Positions 20,439-31,599 of a stretch of DNA of 64,000 nt are shown here, piece by piece (within the stretch, counting starts at the first letter, position 1; each line of letters opens with the position of its first letter). Below the pieces are notes generated by a model, which saw only the letters and a list, made by a program, of their open reading frames with translations, was not told where the DNA came from and did no database searches. The stretch is taken from the NCBI GenBank assembly GCA_964023205.1, contig OZ026839.1, positions 18,816,386 through 18,880,385 of the forward strand. Direction: 5' to 3'. The stretch comes from Lutraria lutraria (lineage: Eukaryota; Mollusca; Bivalvia; Venerida; Mactridae). Made by a program: the position numbers and the translations under genes.

Positions 20439-20606
20439 TATCACGTGATGACCATTGCGGATATTTCGGGCACTGTCAGTAATCTGCTTCGGTGCAAGAA
20501 GTTGCGATTTTGCATTGCCACTTATCACGTGATGACCATTGCGGATATTTCGGGCACTGTCAGTAATCTGCTTCGGTGCAAGAAGTTGCGATTTTGCATC
20601 GCCGTA
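20439..20606 (+). repeat. 84-bp tandem duplication with CACGTG
   Basis: TATCACGTGATGACCATTGC... (20439-20522) is repeated at 20523-20606, ending GATTTTGCAT(T/C)GCC, nearly identical. Each copy carries the palindrome ATCACGTGAT, an E-box of the bHLH-ZIP type. Further CACGTG sites lie at about 20034, 20122 and 20407. Confidence 0.9.
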
Positions 20607-20783
20607 CAATAAATGAAACCTGCAATGTCTAGTCTATAGGCTCTCTGAAATAAAAAAAGGCGCGAATTAATTCCCTATTCAAATGTATTCAATTTGTTTG
20701 GGTCCTTTTTGGTTTGGACTCGTTGATGAGGTCGTATTTGGCGATCATTAAAATTTAAATGTCTACATCAAAGAAGAATATCA

Positions 20784-21760
20784 TTTTTCAGTTAACTAGA
20801 GTATATTCATCTTTTATTATTGATCTTATTTTGGTATCTGATGAGGACAAAATTTCTCAAAGTGGTGACTGTGCAAATGAAATATCTATTAATAACTATG
20901 TACGCAAGGACCGGAATCGTCATGGAGGAGGTGTGTGCATCTATGTGCGCAGTGACCTTACCTTCAACCACCGGAAAGACATGGATGATCTAGCGTGAGA
21001 AGCAGTTTTTATTGATTTACTTTTACAAATACCAAACCTATTCTTGTCGCAGCAATATATAGACCGCCATCCCAGAGTGATTATTATAGTGTATTAGAAT
21101 CTGTGTTTTTATCTTTTCATGACTTCAACTTGAAAGAATGTATTCTATTAGGGGACTTCAATACAAATATATCTGAAAAAGCTCATATTTTGAGTAAAAC
21201 TCTGGTCTAGTATGCGTGATCTTTTTAGTTTAAAACAACTTATTCAGCAGTTAACTAGAGTATGTTCATCTTCTATTATTGATCTTATTTTGGTATCTGA
21301 TGAGGACCAAAATTCTCAAAGTGGTGTTATTGACTGTGCACTTAGTGACCATAAGTTAATATTTTGTACCAGAAAAGTCAATCATTCATTTATAGGCAAA
21401 CACACCACTGCGAAATCACGATCATTAAAAAACTATAACAAAGACAGTTTTCAACAACACTTGGATATGACTGAACAAAAGTTCTCTTGAGTGACTGTGT
21501 TTCCTGATGCTTGGGAAATTTTCAAAAAGATATTCATTGAATCCATTGACAAATTTGCTCCTATTATTAGACTTAAAACAAAGAACTGAAAAATGTATGA
21601 ATTCAGATGTACTGCAGTGTATCAAGGAACGTGATAAAGCATTTTCAATGTACAAGAAAGACAAAACTGAAGATAATTTGAAACACTTTAGAGTATGTAG
21701 GAATAAATTTAGCACACTATGTTATATTTGAAGCTAAGAACAACTCTGCAGATGTCCAAA
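20784..21760 (+). pseudogene. Second copy of the rearranged LINE (endonuclease and linker)
   Basis: Same family as 7588-9742. A partial endonuclease end (CAGTTAACTAGAG... to GACTGTGCA, 20790-20876) is joined to the segment starting at NEIFINNYVRKDRN (20874 on). Then come GGGVCIYVRSD, IYRPP, LLGDFNT, SDHKLIF and the Lys-rich linker, ending near 21760. So the endonuclease is again internally duplicated, with the same 3' joint (TGTGCA) but a different 5' joint from 8415. Stops at about 20996, 21210 and 21488. RT absent. Confidence 0.85.
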
Positions 21761-21879
21761 TATATGCAATAATTTCGATCGATTGCCTTTTCTTTTTCAA
21801 TATTAATGATAAAAACTTAAAAAGTGAATAGTATCTTGGGGACAAGGGAATTTCGGTACCGCTTGAGGTTCTGTATGCG

Positions 21880-23260
21880 ATAACTCTTTCTTAGAGTAAC
21901 TCATCTTACATTTTTTTTCTATGAGAAAGGTTGTAACAATCCGTTTTGCAATAAAAACGCAAATTGCAATAAAAAATTAAAATAGGTCAAATCTATTCAT
22001 TTACACTGGAATCAATTGTATAATGATGTATTAATACTAAAAATATATGTGCGACACATATATCTCATATAATGAGTAATTCCAGCAAGTTTTATACCCA
22101 ACGCAGTTTGCAATAAAAATTGCCCATTTTCGAAACGGAAATTGCAATAAAAAAAAAACAAATTGCTCAAAACGTTTTATTTTCACCAAAATCGATTGTA
22201 CATTAATGTTTTTGTAGTAAAAATATATGTGCGACACATATATCTCGTATAATGTGTAATTCTACCAAGTTTGATTCTTTACGCAAATTGCAATAAAAAA
22301 TCAAAATCGCTTAAAACTGTTTATTTATACCCGAATCAATTGTATATTAATGTATTAATACTAAAAATATATGTGCAACACATATATCTCATATAATGAG
22401 TAATTCCAGTAAGTTTCATACTCAACGCAGTTTGCAATAAAAATTGCCCATTTTGCAATAAAAAATTAAAATTGCTCAAAACGATTTATTTTCACTAAAA
22501 TCGATTAAACATTAATGATGTTATACTAAAATTATATGTGCGACACATATATCTCGTATAATGTGTAATTCTACCAAGTTTGATTCTTAACGCAAATTGC
22601 AATAGAAAATCAAAATCGCTTAAAACTGTTTATTTATACCCGTATCAATTGTATATTAATGTATTAATACTAAAAATATATGTGCAACACATATATCTCA
22701 TATAATGAGTAATTCCAGTAAGTTTCATACTCAACGCAGTTTGCAATAAAAATTGCCCATTTTCGAAACGCAAATTGTAATAAAATTTTAAAATTGCTCA
22801 AAACGATTTATTTTCACCAAAACGATTGTACATTAATGTTGTTATCACAAAAATTTGTAAATCTACCAAAAATCGCCAAAAATAGTTTTTTATGCCAGAA
22901 TCTCTTGTATATTGATAATACGACACCGAAAACTCAGATGGGAGACATTAAAGTTATATAACGATTCCTGACGACATGTTCGATTCTTAACGCTAATTGT
23001 AATGACAAACAAATCGCACAAAACGAATAATATATTGATGTATTTATACTCGTAATGAGTCTGTCCATCAATATTAATACCCAACGCAGTTTGCTCTTAA
23101 AATTTCCCATTTTCTCTATGCAAATTGTAATAAAAATTTAAATCGCCCCAAAATGATTTATTTGTACCAGAATTGATTTTATATTGATGCTGTGATTGTT
23201 CAATATATATTTGCGACATATATAAATAATATATTGTATCATTTAAACAAGTATGAAACT
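21880..23260 (-). repeat. Satellite array, ATATGTGYGRCACATAT type, left block
   Basis: Tandem units with GCAATAAAAATTGCCCATTTT, ATATATGTGCGACACATATA and GTAATTCCAGYAAGTTT phrases. Successive dyad motifs start at 22051, 22231, 22375, 22540 and 22684 (spacings 180, 144, 165, 144). Units become degenerate from about 22840 to 23260. The array is inverted relative to the one at 31600-34130. Confidence 0.9.
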
Positions 23261-23289
23261 TCCCCATCTTTATTACATTAAAAGGTCCG

Positions 23290-24920
23290 TTTGACTATGA
23301 CCAACCCACACGGTGGAAACTACTAAAAGCCAGTAGGGAAAAAATCAAAATCCTAAGTAGCAGACTATTAGTCGTGAAAAGCATATCAATAGTTAGGATA
23401 GAAGCAGCAGAATGTTCAATTAAGAGCACATGTGATATGATCTGCGAAATTAATGACAAAGCTTCCAATGCCCAATCCCCAATGCATGATTTGTCTGTTG
23501 ACACAGGAATTAGCAGTGGAAAAAAGTCTCCCACTGAAAATTACTCACAAAGTTTCCGGAGCACTAATCCAATGAAGGAAAAAGAAAAACTCTTCTAAGA
23601 CCGCAAAAAATAAAAGAAAAACTGTTCTTAAAAAATAACTAAAATCTACCCCTTTACTTGATGTTTTTAATAATGTATGGGACTACCCTCTTGCCTGGAA
23701 AGAGACATTGGTAATTAAAAATTCCTAAGCCGGACAAGGATCCTAGTGATCTTAACACGTATCACCTAATAGCTTTTACCCGTTGTATATGTAAAACAGC
23801 AGAGAGAATGGCAAACAACGTACTTGTTTGGTTCTTGGAATCTAACAACCTTATCATCAATGAACATAGTTGTTTCCGGTGCCAATGTGGTACAGTTGAT
23901 CACCTTGTGCGGTCGGAAACATTACTGAGAGAGGCATTTATAAATAAAACCATTTAGTAGCTATATTCTTCGACCTTGAAAGAATGTTTCATTCGTGTTT
24001 CGCGTGGGAAACAATCTGTCAGGTCCACACGAGCAAGAAATGGGTGTGTCGCAGGACTGTATCCCGTCGGTCTGCCTATTCAGTATCAAAATCAATATCA
24101 TAGTTAAAGCTAACATCATCCAAAGATAACTTTGTCTTAATAAATTTTAATAACTTGGTCGAATCAAAACGGTTTCAAATTTTCATAACACAAAACCAAA
24201 TGTTTCATTTCTGGGTATGCATCCAGAACCCAATCTCAATCTGGACAACACTCCAATTCAGGTTTCATTGAATAAACATATTCAATCACCGAAAAAGAAA
24301 TGCCTGAAGGCTCTCAACCTCTTAAAGGTATTTGCACACACTGATTGGGGAGCTGACCGAAAAGTACATTTACGATTATATAGATATCATATTTGTTCAA
24401 AATTAGACTATAGATCCATCGCATATGTATCAGCTTTGATTCAATACATAACCATGGTTTAAGAATAGTGCATGGAGTCTTTAAAACCTCCCTTGTTAAG
24501 GACCTCTACGTTGATGCAAACGAATCGTCCCTTTATTTTGGAAACAAAAACTTGCAGGTCAGTGCATTTGAAACTAAAATCAAACCCTTTTAGACATACA
24601 CACCAAGTTGTATTTAACTCTTTATCTAAACTCAGTTTGAACGGAAACCAAACGTAATTCCACCACTTGGTATCCGCATGTCTCAATTTGTTGAAGAGCC
24701 TCGTGTGAATATGGGATCCATTTGCTGAGTACAGAGTTCCAGACATCCCGCCCTGGACCCTAACACCGGCAGAATTTCGCGTCAAACTCAGCTGTGACCA
24801 AATTACAGAAACACTCGGTAGCACTTTCCAAACCAATTACCCTTAACTGAAAGAACTTACCATACACCTCAACACATTTATACTGATGGTTCTAAAGTGC
24901 AGAAGTATCTGGAAAGATAA
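23290..24920 (+). pseudogene. Jockey-like LINE relic (RT to RNase H start)
   Basis: Multi-frame remnant. PTRWKLLKASREK (~23305) resembles the endonuclease-RT linker. 'IPKPDKDPSDLNTYHLIAFT' (~23727) is the RT block 1-2 region, followed by CICKTAERMANN and WFLESNNLI. FDLER-like and RLPIQYQNQ regions follow near 23970-24090, but no intact YxDD box is visible. After the RT come KALNLLKVFAHTDWGADR, KLDYRSIAY, HNHGLRIVHGVFKTS, LYVDANESSLYF and PPLGIRMSQF, then YTDGSK (24880-24897), the first catalytic block of an RNase H. Many stops and frameshifts; the element stops at the AGCTCAC-type repeat end at 24923. Family call from remembered Jockey-clade proteins. Confidence 0.8.
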
Positions 24921-24922
24921 TT

Positions 24923-25190
24923 AAACAAGAGGGCCATGATGGCCCTATATCGCTCAACAGAAAACACATTTTTATTTTATTTCCTTAATGAGCCTATGTA
25001 AAATCAAGGAGCCATTTTTTACCTCAGGGCAATAATTTGAACGAACTTGGTAAAAGTCCACTAGACAATGCTACACACAAAATATCTAAGCCGTAGCCGT
25101 GCTTTCTGACAAGAACATTTTACAAGATTTTCATATTGGTTGCCATGACAAACAGAGTTTGCAATGATTTTTTTTATGGATAAATTCGGT
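24923..25190 (+). repeat. Inverted end of an AGCTCAC-type element, left
   Basis: ACAAGAGGGCCATGATGGCC..., CCTATATCGCTCAACAG and ATGAGCCTATGTAAAATCAA match, in reverse complement, 34372-34512 (ATGGCCCTCTTTA end). The pair encloses 9.6 kb. It is interrupted at 25191-25196 by the second 244-bp-repeat element. Confidence 0.75.
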
Positions 25191-25196
25191 AGAGCT
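25191..25196 (+). repeat. Target-site duplication AGAGCT, left
   Basis: AGAGCT immediately before GTTGCAACC and again immediately after GGTTGCAAC at 31415-31420. This defines both ends and a 6-bp duplication for the 244-bp-repeat element. Confidence 0.8.
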
Positions 25197-25933
25197 GTTG
25201 CAACCAAACTTGTAATAAAAACCAAACTTGTAATAAAATTTTCAAGTTGAAGTAAGATTTTACTTTTGCACTCATGAACTTACTGATGTGTTCCGCCCCA
25301 TTAATTAGCACGTGCTGACATAATTAAGGTCACTAGCGCTTGAAATGACCATCTTTTTTTCATATTCAAAATACCATCTACCCATACAGTCAAACATGTA
25401 ATAATTATTACAAGTCTGGTTTTTATTACAAGTTTGGTTGCAAGGTCTATAGGCCAAGGGCCCATAATCGAAACCCTCCCCCCCTAGCGGGATTTTTGTA
25501 CACCTATATATTTTTGAAGCTTAGGGTATATGTTAACAAATTCCAGTTGTTGGACGATTAAGGGATGCTGGATAAGCAAACGGCCAGGCTGTTTCCATGG
25601 CAACCAGCAATATTTCTAAGATTTAGCTTTGTCGTAATAAACACGCAAAAATGTCGTTTATTTCAGTTATAAAACATACAAAATAGCTTTACAATATGAT
25701 CAATATAATTATTATATACCAGGCATAGTTTGTTATTGATTTGCTCATTTGCATATTCGTGAATATTACTGAGAATCTAAAAAATGGGCTTAAATTGTTA
25801 AAATATGACCTTATTTCATTTTTATTTGAAAAGGTTTTAAATGAGATTGTTTATCTATTCATTTGCTATTCAATACACTCCGTAAATTGTTTGTTTGAAA
25901 GCAAAATACTACTGTGTCTGTGTCTGCTTTATA

Positions 25934-25950
25934 CCCCCCCCCCCCCCCCC
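25934..25950. repeat. Poly-C tract (17 C)
   Basis: Uninterrupted run of 17 C followed by GAAAATGGG. Notable because the C-rich end sequence of the surrounding element reads CCCTCCCCCCC. Confidence 0.9.
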
Positions 25951-26269
25951 GAAAATGGGATATTATATATATCACCAAGACACAGCGGAAATATCGAAAG
26001 GATCGTGATAAACTGAACAGTTACTACATTTGTCGCAATGTTATAAGTTCTTTTTCAACAATCTTATATTACATTTGTTTGTAATTAAGACTTATAGTCA
26101 ACGACATAGATATACGCAGAAGCAAACACTTGCATGTTAATGCCTCATTCTGAATAACACTATCATATACTCTCATGAAATCACAAGCAGGTTTTTAGGG
26201 TCGGAATGGCTACGATTGGCCGCATATTTGTACTGCATAGATTAATTAGATTTAATTATTAATAATGCA

Positions 26270-27800
26270 CTTTTAGCGATTGTTCTAAAGCTTTCGATTA
26301 TTTGGTTTGCCGAAATATATGATATTCAGGGCAAAGAGGAAGGTTATATAAGGTCATTAAGTCCATGGATGTATTATCAAATTACAACCAGAGTAAAATT
26401 TAATAATGAGATCGGCGAATTATTCTATGGTCATCTTGGACTAAGACTGGGGGAAAGCTTGTCGCCTTTTCTATTTTCCATGTACCTTAATGATCTGGAT
26501 TACCAACTTTTAAACGGAGCAAAAGGCATTGATTTACAGGTTTTATTAATGTAAGCCGAGGTCATCCTGGTATTTGCTAACTCATCCGAACTACAAAGTA
26601 ATCTTAACATATTGGATGTATACTGTGACCGTTGGAAATTTACTGTTAACAAAGATAATTAATATATTCAGAAAAGGAGGGCATTTGCCAACAGTTACCA
26701 AAGTTGTGAATAGGAAATCGTTAACAAATTTATGTATCTTGGAATAGTTTTTTCATCTGGAGGGTCCTTTGTAGAAAAGCATAAAACTTTAGCTGACCAA
26801 GCTCAAAAATCTATCTTTACATTAAGAAAATGTCTGTGTAGATTTCATAACATAACAATAAGGCACTCTTTATTGTTCGATTAGCAATTGAAAAAGTTCA
26901 CACTTAGTATTGAAAATCTTTATTATGACACAAAAATGTGTGTATTTTATACACGGTGAATTAGGTCGATTAGATCTTCTCACTAAGAATTATGCAAGAT
27001 ATAAACTTTTGGTTGAAAGTTACTAATAAAAGCGAAAGGAAACAGATGATATGTACAAATACATGTATACCGAATCATGTTTAAAGATATTGAAAAGAAA
27101 CCGTACATCACTAATTGGGCATATAATGTTAAAGATACATTAAATGAATTAGTATTCTCTGAAGCGTTGTACTCACAGGGTGTATGTAATGCTAAACTAT
27201 TTCTGTTATTGTTAAAACAATAAGTTGAAGACATTGTCATGCAAGAATGGAATAATCGAGTACAAACGTCATCTTATTCCAGGGTTTTTAGGGTTTCTGC
27301 AAATTTTGACAACAGCATGTATCAAGTTAATGTAAATGTTAAAAAATTGCTCATAGCCATGACAAGATTTAGGCTTTCTTCTCATCCTTTAAGAATTGAG
27401 ACAGGACGTGGTTTATTTATCAAGTTTCAGGCCATGTTTTCATGATTTTTGCCATTGTCTTTTGAAAAATACGTACATTGTACATGCTACAATACTTCCT
27501 TTCTTATAAACGACAACTTTTACTTTGAACAGCTGATAAGACTTTTTAAAACTCCGAAATCCAACTCAATTTTTAGGGCTTCCATAATAACGGGCAAAAT
27601 GTTAGCTGGGTATCAGGGAAGCTATCTCACCCTAGTCTCCCTCTAAGCCAATCCCTGCATAACCATCAGATAGACTACAATTTTCTTTGCTGTTTGCCAT
27701 CTCTACTTTAAATCATGCAGTTCTCATTTTCTTGTTTAGCATTAATACATGTTGACATTGTGGGATTTTAATAAAATGATCACTCAGTGATATTGGTTTC
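26270..27800 (+). pseudogene. LINE RT relic with destroyed catalytic box
   Basis: Read across frames: GLRLGESLSPFLFSMYLNDL (26434-26493), the RT block preceding the active site; then GIDLQVLLM followed by stop-A-E-V at 26552-26563, where the family has YADD, so both catalytic Asp and the Tyr are lost. NLNILDVYCDRWKFTVNKDN (~26600), a YLGIVFSSGGSF-type block (~26735) and RKCLCRFHNI (~26825) follow. After that come the C-terminal region with QEWNNRVQTSSYSRVFRVSA (27242), RFRLSSHPLRIETGRG (~27365) and LIRLFKTP (~27533). 3' sequence to ~27800. Non-functional. Same family as 14490-15100; RTE-like by impression only. Confidence 0.8.
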
Positions 27801-28856
27801 AATCTAATTACATGTAAAAGTGTTGTATTTCACTGTTAGTTATGTGAACTACCTACTTGAAACTGAAACAATGTTGAAAATTGTCAGAACTGAAAGAACA
27901 CAAAATTAATGATATTTGTAACTGCATGGCCATTGTGACGTGTGAAAAATCGTTGCCTATCGCTAGACCGTCAATGACACACTGATAAATGGCTTCATGA
28001 TCACCAGTATCATTGAGCGAATACTGCCTTAGTAGATTTATTATGAATATTGTCATGATCGTCATTTATTATCCTGCATCAACTATTACAGTGAATATTG
28101 TCATGATATTTTAAAATTTTCTAACTTCCTGAACTACTGATTATTTCAATGAAAATCACTTCAAATGTGAGGTATGGAGGTCCGTTGTTGACCCTACTTT
28201 TGTTAATATTTTGCAAACGACAAAATCTATTTACGGTAAGAAATCAAGCTATAGTGTTGTTTTAATCGTAGCCTATACAACCCGATTTAGAAAATACACT
28301 AATATTTAATCAGGTTCAAGTCTGTATGCGTGACAGCAATAAATTCACATGAAAAGTACCATGCATTATAATGCTTGAGAAGACTCCTTCTTCATTTCTA
28401 CACATACCCTTTCTCTCTCTTGATTTATACAGTAATATTGTTTAAGTTTTTTCTTTTTGTTTTCTAATTTATTTTTACTGTTTGATCACAAGACCCATAT
28501 CCCTATCTCTGTATGATTTAATCTTTAATCTATTTTATACATACCAATAGTTAAATTGTTGAATAGTTCTTGAAATTTAACTGGAAGTCTATCCAAGGAG
28601 AAGAATTTAATTAGAAGTTCTGTCTTCCATTCCCATCCTTTCCAAAATTGATGTTAATTTGTGTACAATTACCTATATGTACAATGTATCATAGACAGGA
28701 ATAGATATGTTTAAACGAATCGTAGCCTAGAATCAACCGACAAATAACAAAGGATAATTATGTGCAGTAATTTGAAAAAGTTGATGGATGCATTACATAT
28801 AACATGTATTTCAAAGTAACCAAAAATAATAAAAGTGTTAAGAAATTGTTTTTTTG
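27801..28856. other. No gene recognised
   Basis: AT-rich interior of the inserted element; short frames only, none with recognisable similarity or splice context. Confidence 0.5.
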
Positions 28857-29090
28857 TTAGCTCACCTGATTGATCAGGTGAGCTTTTAGAGTCGATGAAT
28901 GTCCGGTGTCTTCACCAATCCTAATAAAGGTCTTTGATGAGATTGATTATGGGCGAAATTGAATTGGTACATGCAGTTATGGGCCCTTATATGAGATGAA
29001 ACCTATATTACCTGGTCATTAATTAAATTGTCTTTGTTCTCAGGTAAGCGATCTAGAGCAATCTTGGCCCATTTGTTTCAGATATTATCT
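28857..29090 (+). mobile_element. AGCTCACCTG hairpin repeat
   Basis: The hairpin AGCTCACCTGAT-TG-ATCAGGTGAGCT (28859-28884) is followed by TTTAGAGTCGATGAATGTCCGG. About 150 bp later comes CAGGTAAGCGATCTAGAGCA...TTGGCCC, a reversed partner of the TAGATCGCTCACCTGAG end seen at 41232. A short member of the AGCTCAC family. Confidence 0.7.
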
Positions 29091-29460
29091 AAATAATAAT
29101 TATATCCAGTGCTTTCTGCAAATTGTTGCCCAATATACATGAATAACTGAAAAATTAGTTTTTTACTCTTTTTTCAGTTAAAAGGGACATAATTCTTGTT
29201 ATTTTTAGTTCAGAGTTATCTTTTCCTTTTCAAATATGTATATTAATATAAAATATAATAATCTTAAGCAATGTGGGTTGAGAACTTGGTCATTTTGGAC
29301 TCCATAATCTCTTGTATACAAAAATTTAAAAAAATGAAATTTCGAAATCATGGGGAGATAATCAATCGCATACTGTAGGCTTAATCAGCACCTATATTTC
29401 GTCCAACAAGTGACATTCGATGGGGGATATATTAAGCTTTACAATGATATATGTGTCATA
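29091..29460. other. No gene recognised
   Basis: AT-rich. Only the diverged inward part of the C-tract inverted repeat (from about 29390) is identifiable. Confidence 0.5.
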
Positions 29461-31414
29461 AAATCCCGCTAGGGGGGGGGACCTAGGGTACAGGTAGCCC
29501 ATACTCTACTAACCAAGCTTGTAATAACCGAACTTGTAATAAAATTTTCAAGTCGAAGTAAGATTTTACTTTTGCACTCATTAACTAACTGATGTGTTCC
29601 GCCCCATTAATTAGCACATGCTGACATAATAAAGGTCACTAGCGCTTGAAATGACCATCTTTTTTTCATATTCAAAATACCATCTATCCATACAGTCAAA
29701 CATGTAATAATTATTACAAGTCTGGTTTTTATTACAGGTTTGGTTGCAAGGTCTAACCAAACTTGTAATAACCAAACTTGTAATAACCAAACTTGTAATA
29801 AAATTTTCAAGTTGAAGTAAGATTTTACTTTTGCACTCATGAACTTACTGATGTGTTCCGCACCATTAATTAGCACGTGCTGACATAATTAAGGTCACTA
29901 GCGCTTGAAATGACCATCTTTTTTTCATATTCAAAATACCATCTATCCATACAGTCAAACATGTAATAATTATTACAAGTCTGGTTTTTATTACAAGTTT
30001 GTTTGCAAGGTCTAACCAAACTTGTTATAACCAAACTTGTAATAAAATTTTCAAGTTGAAGTAAGATTTTACTTTTGCACTCATGAACTTACTCATGTGT
30101 TTTGCCACATTAATTACCACATGCTGACATAATTAAGGTCACTAGCGCTTGAAATGACCTTCACTTTTCATATTCAATATACAGTCAAACATGTAATAAT
30201 TATTACAAGTCTGTTTTTTATTACAAGTTTGGTTGCAAGGTCCAACCAAACTTGTAATAACCAAACTTGTAATAAAATTTTCAAGTTGAAGTAAGATTTT
30301 ACTTTTGCACTCATTAACATACTGATGTGTTCCGCCCCATTAATTAACACGTGCTGACATAATTCAGGTCACTAAAGATTGAAATGACCTTCCTTTTTCA
30401 ATGTTCAATATACCATCTATACCACCAGTCAAACATGTAATAAGTATTACAAGTTTGGTTTTTATTACAGGTTTGGTTGCAAGGTTGAGCTAAAAAGTCG
30501 CCGTAAAGCAATTAATGGGGCTAAACACATCAGTAAGTTCAGGGGTGCAAAAGTAAAATCTTACCTCAATTTGAAAATTTTATTACAAGTTTGGTTATTA
30601 CAAGTTCGGTTAGACCTTGCAACCAAACTTGTAATAAAAACCAAACTTGTAATAATTATTACATGTTTGACTGGTGGTTTAGATGGTATAATGAATATGA
30701 AAAAATGAAGGTCATTTCCAACTTTAGTGACCTGAATTAGGTCAGCACGTGTTAATTAATGGGGCGGAACACATCAGTATGTTAATGAGTGCAAAAGTAA
30801 AATCTTACTTCAACTTGAAAATTTTATTACAAGTTTGGTTATTACAAGTTTGGTTGGATCTTGCAACCAAACTTGTAATAAAAACCAGACTTGTAATAAT
30901 TATTACATGTTTGACTGTATATTGAATATGAAAAGTGAAGGTCATTTCAAGCGCTAGTGACCTTAATTATGTCAGCATGTGGTAATTAATGTGGCAAAAC
31001 ACATGAGTAAGTTCATGAGTGCAAAAGTAAAATCTTACTTCAACTTGAAAATTTTATTACAAGTTTGGTTATTACAAGTTTGGTTAGACCTTGCAACCAA
31101 ACTTGTAATAAAAACCAAACTTGTAATAATTATTACATGTTTGACTGTATGGATAGATGGTATTTTGAATATGAATAAAAAGATGGTCATTTCAAGCGCT
31201 AGTGACCTTAATTATGTCAGCACGTACTAATTAATGGGGCGGAACACATCAGTAAGTTCATGAGTGCAAAAGTAAAATCTTACTTCAACTTGAAAACTTT
31301 ATTACAAGTTTGGTTATTACAAGTTTGGTTAGACCTTGCAACCAAACTTGTAATAAAAACCAGACTTGTAATAATTATTACAAGTTTGGTTTTTATTACA
31401 AGTTTGGTTGCAAC

Positions 31415-31420
31415 AGAGCT
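31415..31420 (+). repeat. Target-site duplication AGAGCT, right
   Basis: Partner of 25191-25196. Confidence 0.8.
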
Positions 31421-31599
31421 GCATGCATGGAACATCACTGTACAGTTTCATTGAAATTGGCCGACTGCTTATGTTGTTCGCACATTTAGTATCAATACAT
31501 CAATATACAACCGATTCAGGTATAAATGAATACTTTCATTGCATTTTGCAAACTTGTCGTCATGAAACTATACACCACTTACATGTGTCCCATATAGGT

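Larger units (their letters stand above)
25452..29508. mobile_element. 4.06-kb inserted element with C-tract inverted ends
   Basis: The left end region CCCTCCCCCCCTAGCGGGAT (about 25474-25494) and right end region ATCCCGCTAGGGGGGGGGAC (about 29462-29481) are inverted matches. Diverged pairing continues inward through GAAGCTTAGGGTATATG / CATATATCA..AAGCTT and TTGTTGGACGA / TCGTCCAACAA over ~100 bp. It splits a 244-bp unit at GGTCTA. Interior: a tract of 17 C at 25934-25950, an RT relic (26270-27800) and an AGCTCACCTG hairpin repeat. Exact termini are uncertain by ~20 bp, and no transposase was recognised. Confidence 0.6.
25197..31414. mobile_element. Second foldback-like element of 244-bp repeats, interrupted
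   Basis: Ends GTTGCAACCAAACTTGTAAT and its complement, as at 1044-4391. Reverse-orientation units lie at 25197-25451 and 29509-30484, forward units at about 30505-31414. A short nonrepeated spacer, TGAGCTAAAAAGTCGCCGTA..., lies between the orientations (about 30485-30504). A 4.06-kb element (25452-29508) is inserted in the first unit; without it the element is ~2.16 kb with about five reverse and four forward units. The right end again has the ~75-bp terminal palindrome (about 31339-31414). No transposase is encoded. Confidence 0.85.

Noticed and set aside
24459..24836. 125-codon minus-strand frame
   Set aside because: Antisense shadow of the Jockey-like relic, whose plus-strand blocks are recognisable.
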